From the NCBI GenBank assembly GCA_963674895.2, contig CAXXCY010000003.1, positions 2,046,001 to 2,110,000 of the forward strand: a DNA stretch of 64,000 bases, read 5' to 3'. Numbering within the stretch: position 1 is the stretch's first letter; each line of letters starts with the position of its first letter. This stretch comes from CAXXOK01 sp963674895 (GTDB taxonomy: Bacteria; Bacillota; Clostridia; Christensenellales; Aristaeellaceae). This document shows positions 60,590 to 64,000 of the stretch, piece after piece. Position numbers and translations under genes: made by a program. Under the pieces are notes generated by a model. It made no database searches. It was not told the origin of the DNA and saw only the letters and a list, made by a program, of their open reading frames with translations.

Positions 60590-61969
60590 ATGCTGAAGAC
60601 TTTTGTAGGCGCTGCGAAGGTATGTATCGATCCAACCGGCGATATGTTCCCCATGCCGACGCGTTTCGGCCAGTGCGATGCGATTTACGATTCCTGCTAC
60701 TGCAGGGCTGTCGCATTGGGGAACGGCGAAAAAACGATGCTGCTGATCACCTATGATTTAAGCGACCAGCCCAGGGTGGAAGGGCTTACCGGCGAGATTG
60801 CCAAAGCCACGGGGGTGCCCAAGGACGATATTGTGATCATCGTAACGCACAACCATTCGTCGCCTTGCGACGCAGGTTTCGGCGGCGATACAGAGGAGCA
60901 AAAGCTGCGCCGCGAGCAATTCAAGCATATCGAACTGGAGGCAGGCGTACAAGCGGCGCGCGACGCGGTGCAGAACATGCAGCCCGCCCGATACGGTTAC
61001 GGGGAATGCCCAAGCTATATCAATGTGAACCGGGACTACCAAACGCCTTTTGGCCATTGGGCTGAGGAGCGCAACGAAGCAGGATACAGCGATAAAACAC
61101 TGGCGATGATCAAGTTTGAAGATATGAACGGTAATATGATCGCCGCGATTCTAAACCACGGTACGCATGCCACCTGCGCCTTCCTGATGAAGGATTTCGA
61201 CGGCAAAGCGAAGCTGACGGGGAATTTCCCGGGCATAGCCTGCCGCTTTGCGGAGGAGCACTTCGGCGGCGGTGCGGTGGTCATGTGGACGTCCGGCGCG
61301 GCAGGCAATCAAAACCCTATTCTGAGTCACGGCTTGCTCTATTTATACCCCGACGGGTACGACACCGCCGTGCATTATCCCGACGGTGTCGGCTATATGC
61401 AAATGGAGTATATCGGCCGGCGGCATGGCGCGGACGCCGTGAAAGGCCTGCGCTCCATACAGGCAAATAATGAACAGCTTCCTCTGGAACATCTATCCGA
61501 AGTGCTGTGGCTTCCGGCGCAAAGAAGGCAGGATAATTTGCTGCGCAACGCAAACCTCACCGACGCCGGAAATGTTGCTCACGTCGGGCTGCGGATAGAT
61601 TTTGACACCCCGGTCAAAGACCCCGTGTACCCAGAAATGGTCGACGATCCGGAGCATCCGCGGAAAATGCAAATGCAGCTTGTAATGCTCGGGGATATTG
61701 CGATCGTCTGTGTCGGCGCGGAACTGTATGCCGAGCTCGGCCGCGACCTAAAGCAGACGTCCCCCTTTGCGCACACGTTTGTGATGACACACACGGCGGA
61801 CGACGAGCATATAGGCTACATCGTGGATCGAAGCAATATGCACAACAAGGTCTTTCAGGCGTTCGGAAGAAACAAGCCCGGAGCCTCTGACGATATCATT
61901 CTTGCATGCTGGTCCAGGCTGACAAAGCAGGCGGAAACCCTGGCGGCCCAGCAGCTGGACGAAGCATAA
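60590..61969 (+). CDS. Neutral/alkaline ceramidase-like hydrolase
   Basis: A 459-residue protein resembling the N-terminal catalytic domain of neutral ceramidases (PF04734). VTHNHSSP near 87 and ILNHGTHATC near 186 supply candidate zinc histidines, and TSGAAGNQNPI near 235 matches the family's nucleophile region. It lacks both the signal peptide and the C-terminal immunoglobulin-like domain of true ceramidases, so it is cytoplasmic and minimal. AAAGGAACTGCC precedes the ATG at 60590. As the last gene of the MFS/esterase operon it probably hydrolyses an amide or ester of an imported compound, not ceramide. Confidence 0.8.
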   Translation: MLKTFVGAAKVCIDPTGDMFPMPTRFGQCDAIYDSCYCRAVALGNGEKTMLLITYDLSDQPRVEGLTGEIAKATGVPKDDIVIIVTHNHSSPCDAGFGGDTEEQKLRREQFKHIELEAGVQAARDAVQNMQPARYGYGECPSYINVNRDYQTPFGHWAEERNEAGYSDKTLAMIKFEDMNGNMIAAILNHGTHATCAFLMKDFDGKAKLTGNFPGIACRFAEEHFGGGAVVMWTSGAAGNQNPILSHGLLYLYPDGYDTAVHYPDGVGYMQMEYIGRRHGADAVKGLRSIQANNEQLPLEHLSEVLWLPAQRRQDNLLRNANLTDAGNVAHVGLRIDFDTPVKDPVYPEMVDDPEHPRKMQMQLVMLGDIAIVCVGAELYAELGRDLKQTSPFAHTFVMTHTADDEHIGYIVDRSNMHNKVFQAFGRNKPGASDDIILACWSRLTKQAETLAAQQLDEA

Positions 61970-62025
61970 GATCAGCGGCGACAGACTCGCAAAGCAGGCG
62001 ATCTTTCCGCGATCCCAAACAAATA

Positions 62026-62072
62026 AACATGGTTTCGCACATCGTCAACTATGGCCTGCGAAACCATGTTTT
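62026..62072. terminator. Bidirectional terminator between convergent operons
   Basis: Perfect 15-bp arms (AAACATGGTTTCGCA and its complement) with a 17-nt loop, flanked by a T-rich run on the plus side and A-rich sequence on the other. It serves the ceramidase-like operon and probably the convergent esterase. Confidence 0.85.
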
Positions 62073-62160
62073 TGTTGTGTTGTTTTTATAAAGCGCATGC
62101 AAAAGCAACCTTGGCGGCCGGAGATGGGAACCTGCCCATTGGCAACAGCCGACCATAACG

Positions 62161-63303
62161 CTACAGAAACAGCATCTGTGCAAAATCCCTGAAGCCCTGG
62201 CGCCAGCTGCTCCATTTGCTGGTATGTTCGGCATATACACGGCGATAGTAGCATGGCAGCGTATCCACGCCGCTTTCCGCAAACAGCCTGTCGTCCGCCT
62301 CAAAGAATTCGAAATGATCCTCCCGCCGCGTAGTCGACCTGTACAGGAGCCGGAAATGATCCGCGATATTCTGTTTGTCTTTGATAAATATATGGTACGG
62401 GCGCTCATACGCGGCCATGGTTTTCGATTGCGTCATACAGGCCGTGAAGAACCCTACATACCCGAAAAGTTCAGGACTCCCAAAGGCGATATCGCAGCTC
62501 ATATACGCCCCCATGGACAAGCCCGCAATCGCGCGGTTCCGCTGGCCGGTTTTAGCGCGGTAAGTTTTTTCGATATAGGGAATACAATCGTTGATCAGCA
62601 TATCCCGACAGGCCGTATCCATGGGGATTCCGGGCGGCACTGACTCGCTATGGCGCAGCATGCTGTTGCACATGACGACGATCATCGGCCTTGCCTTGCC
62701 CAGGGCATAGAGATTGTCCAAAATATTGGCCATTCTGCCGGAATACTGCCAGCTGGTTTCGTTATCGGAACCCCCGTTGAGCAAATATAAAACCGGCAGC
62801 TCTTCCGTGGACCGCATATAGCCCGGCGGTGTGTAAACCGTTACCCGCACATGGCGTTTCAGCGACTGCGAATAGAATATTTCGCGGCCGTACGCGCCGT
62901 GGGGAACGTCCCGGATCAGCAGATATCCGTCGTCAGGATCGGGCACCTCAACATAATTGCAGGGGCGATTTCCTGTCCAGTAGATCGGAAGCCATGGAGA
63001 CAGAAACAGCAAACCATTCAAGTACAAATCAAAGGTTTGCGGCCCGGTGCAGTTGGGGTCAAACGGCAGCAACCCCTCCAAAACGCCGTCGTTTGCAAGA
63101 TGAAACTTTACCTCTCCCTGCAGCTGCGCCTTGCCGAGTAAAACGGCGTTCGCCGGAGCTTTGATGCGAATGACGATGTCGCGGTTTGGCTGTATAAAAA
63201 CCCCGGTTTGAACCGCCTTGCCCTCCTCGTATTCCCGGACGCGCTCGATAGAAACCGCCTGCTCTGTATAGAGCAAGTTACCGATAAAATTATCCGAAGC
63301 CAT
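62161..63303 (-). CDS. Esterase of the enterochelin-esterase/feruloyl-esterase type
   Basis: A 380-residue two-domain protein. The N-terminal beta-rich domain (about 25-120) resembles the Fes/E-set domain and is followed by a PF00756 esterase domain. That domain has YLLNGGSDNETSW near 175, the nucleophile in AIAGLSMGAYMS near 260, and a candidate catalytic His in VYAEHTSKW near 360. There is no signal peptide. GGGAGTGGCTTTT precedes the ATG at 63303; a GTG three codons upstream overlaps the ribosome site. Relatives release acyl or ferulate groups from carbohydrate esters. Confidence 0.82.
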   Translation of the reverse strand: MASDNFIGNLLYTEQAVSIERVREYEEGKAVQTGVFIQPNRDIVIRIKAPANAVLLGKAQLQGEVKFHLANDGVLEGLLPFDPNCTGPQTFDLYLNGLLFLSPWLPIYWTGNRPCNYVEVPDPDDGYLLIRDVPHGAYGREIFYSQSLKRHVRVTVYTPPGYMRSTEELPVLYLLNGGSDNETSWQYSGRMANILDNLYALGKARPMIVVMCNSMLRHSESVPPGIPMDTACRDMLINDCIPYIEKTYRAKTGQRNRAIAGLSMGAYMSCDIAFGSPELFGYVGFFTACMTQSKTMAAYERPYHIFIKDKQNIADHFRLLYRSTTRREDHFEFFEADDRLFAESGVDTLPCYYRRVYAEHTSKWSSWRQGFRDFAQMLFL

Positions 63304-63370
63304 AAAAGCCACTCCCTGATTGCCGCCAAACCGCTTCAGTTTGCGTATAACAGCTTTTGTGTATTCCCGT

Positions 63371-64000
63371 TCATTGCGCGTTGTTTACATGTCTTTGAAG
63401 CGCTTCGTCAAAAAAGTCCAAACAGTGATCGCTGAGCCAAGTCTTCGTATACCACGAGTTTCCGTGATGCGGCTGGCCCTCGGCAACAAACAGTTCCGCA
63501 CGGTCTTCGCCTGCCGCCTTCGTTAACGCCCTGTAAAACGTAATGGATTGCTCAATCGGCACATTCTTGTCCCCGGATCCGTGCACAATCAAAAACGGCG
63601 GGATATCGGCGTGCGCATATACATATGGAGCTGCCAGCCTGCATAATTCAGGCACGGTCGTAATCGGAGCGCCGAGAAACTTGGATTCCGGCGATTCAGG
63701 ATCGTTGTGCGGACGGCGGCCAACAAGACCCGATTTTATAGCCGCGGCATCCATATCCAGAAAATTCCCGCACGGCCCGCACCAGTCGACAACCGCGTCC
63801 ACATTGCTTGCATACTTCGCATTCCCCATGGTTAGATCTTCAAAAGCCGGATTCTCTGCCGTAACACCCAGCATGCCGACAATCCAGCCACCTGCAGATG
63901 GCCCCCATACTCCGATTCGCGACGGATCCATTTGATATAATGCTGCGTTCGCCCTTAAAAACCGAATCACCGCCTTGGCATCGTAAAGCGCTGCGGGAAA
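63371..64000 (-). CDS. Alpha/beta-hydrolase (acetyl-esterase/lipase type), 5' end outside window
   Basis: The C-terminal 209 residues of a BD-FAE-like carboxylesterase; the frame stays open to the window edge. The nucleophile is in VWGPSAGGWI, the acid in IVHGSGDKNVP (about 145 residues on) and the His in GQPHHGNSW. Relatives deacylate acetylated or feruloylated sugars. It lies 67 bp upstream of the previous gene on the same strand, so the two are probably co-transcribed. Confidence 0.85.
   Translation of the reverse strand, partial: FPAALYDAKAVIRFLRANAALYQMDPSRIGVWGPSAGGWIVGMLGVTAENPAFEDLTMGNAKYASNVDAVVDWCGPCGNFLDMDAAAIKSGLVGRRPHNDPESPESKFLGAPITTVPELCRLAAPYVYAHADIPPFLIVHGSGDKNVPIEQSITFYRALTKAAGEDRAELFVAEGQPHHGNSWYTKTWLSDHCLDFFDEALQRHVNNAQ

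Noticed and set aside
1..64000. CRISPR arrays, tRNA or rRNA genes, known riboswitches, replication origins.
   Set aside because: None was seen: no regularly spaced repeats, cloverleaf or conserved rRNA segments were recognised by eye.

Overview
The window reads as bacterial chromosome, most likely from an anaerobic member of the Bacillota (Clostridia-like). The grounds are strong AGGAGG ribosome sites, a GlpA/oxidoreductase/DUF1667 operon, BglG- and YdjC-type genes, ABC sugar importers that lack their own ATPase, and moderate G+C. Against a textbook monoderm, all four solute-binding proteins have signal peptidase I leaders with no lipobox cysteine. Taxonomy is therefore inference. No rRNA, tRNA or CRISPR array was seen. 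Nearly all genes serve uptake and breakdown of sugar acids, sugars, peptides or esters, in operons each paired with its own regulator.

Layout. (1) 1-6556: a sugar-acid module on the minus strand (DapA-family aldolase, TctC, TctB, TctA, IlvD/Edd dehydratase), divergent from a LacI regulator. (2) 6881-8101: a complete IS3-type insertion sequence abutting a 5'-truncated GGDEF gene. (3) 9235-16450: an ABC sugar importer, two class II aldolases and an ADP-dependent sugar kinase, divergent from an RpiR regulator. (4) 16959-19939: a V4R sensor and a PAS-GGDEF-HD-GYP protein interrupted by an in-frame TGA. (5) 20121-36281: a large glucarate/galactarate locus. One ten-gene minus-strand operon holds tctBA, rpoN, a LarA-like gene, a DapA-family gene, an AEC carrier, garR, garK, gudD and garD. 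The opposite strand holds tctC, a sigma-54 activator and a 2-hydroxyacid dehydrogenase. Good -24/-12 promoter matches face both ways from the central intergenic region. (6) 36314-40417: a LysR regulator divergent from a three-gene FAD/[2Fe-2S] oxidoreductase operon. (7) 40624-41184: a broken tyrosine recombinase. (8) 41259-50901: a dipeptide/oligopeptide-type ABC operon extended by a metallo-beta-lactamase-fold hydrolase, a membrane protein, an MFS carrier and a mutarotase-like protein, divergent from a YdjC-like deacetylase. (9) 52314-55813: an orphan BglG-type regulator between two decayed transposase genes. (10) 56095-64000: an esterase island with five alpha/beta-hydrolases, a ceramidase-like enzyme and an MFS carrier paralogous to the one in region 8.

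How it works together. The glucarate/galactarate locus looks self-contained. TctABC brings in the acid; GarD and GudD dehydrate galactarate and glucarate to 5-keto-4-deoxyglucarate. A DapA-family enzyme probably replaces the missing GarL aldolase, and GarR and GarK carry tartronate semialdehyde to phosphoglycerate. The LarA-like protein is a candidate epimerase feeding these enzymes. Because rpoN lies in the operon and a PrpR-type activator is divergent from it, the locus probably runs on its own sigma-54 circuit with positive feedback. Each of the four solute-binding protein genes is followed by a strong stem-loop without a T-run, probably a device for raising binding-protein mRNA above that of downstream genes.
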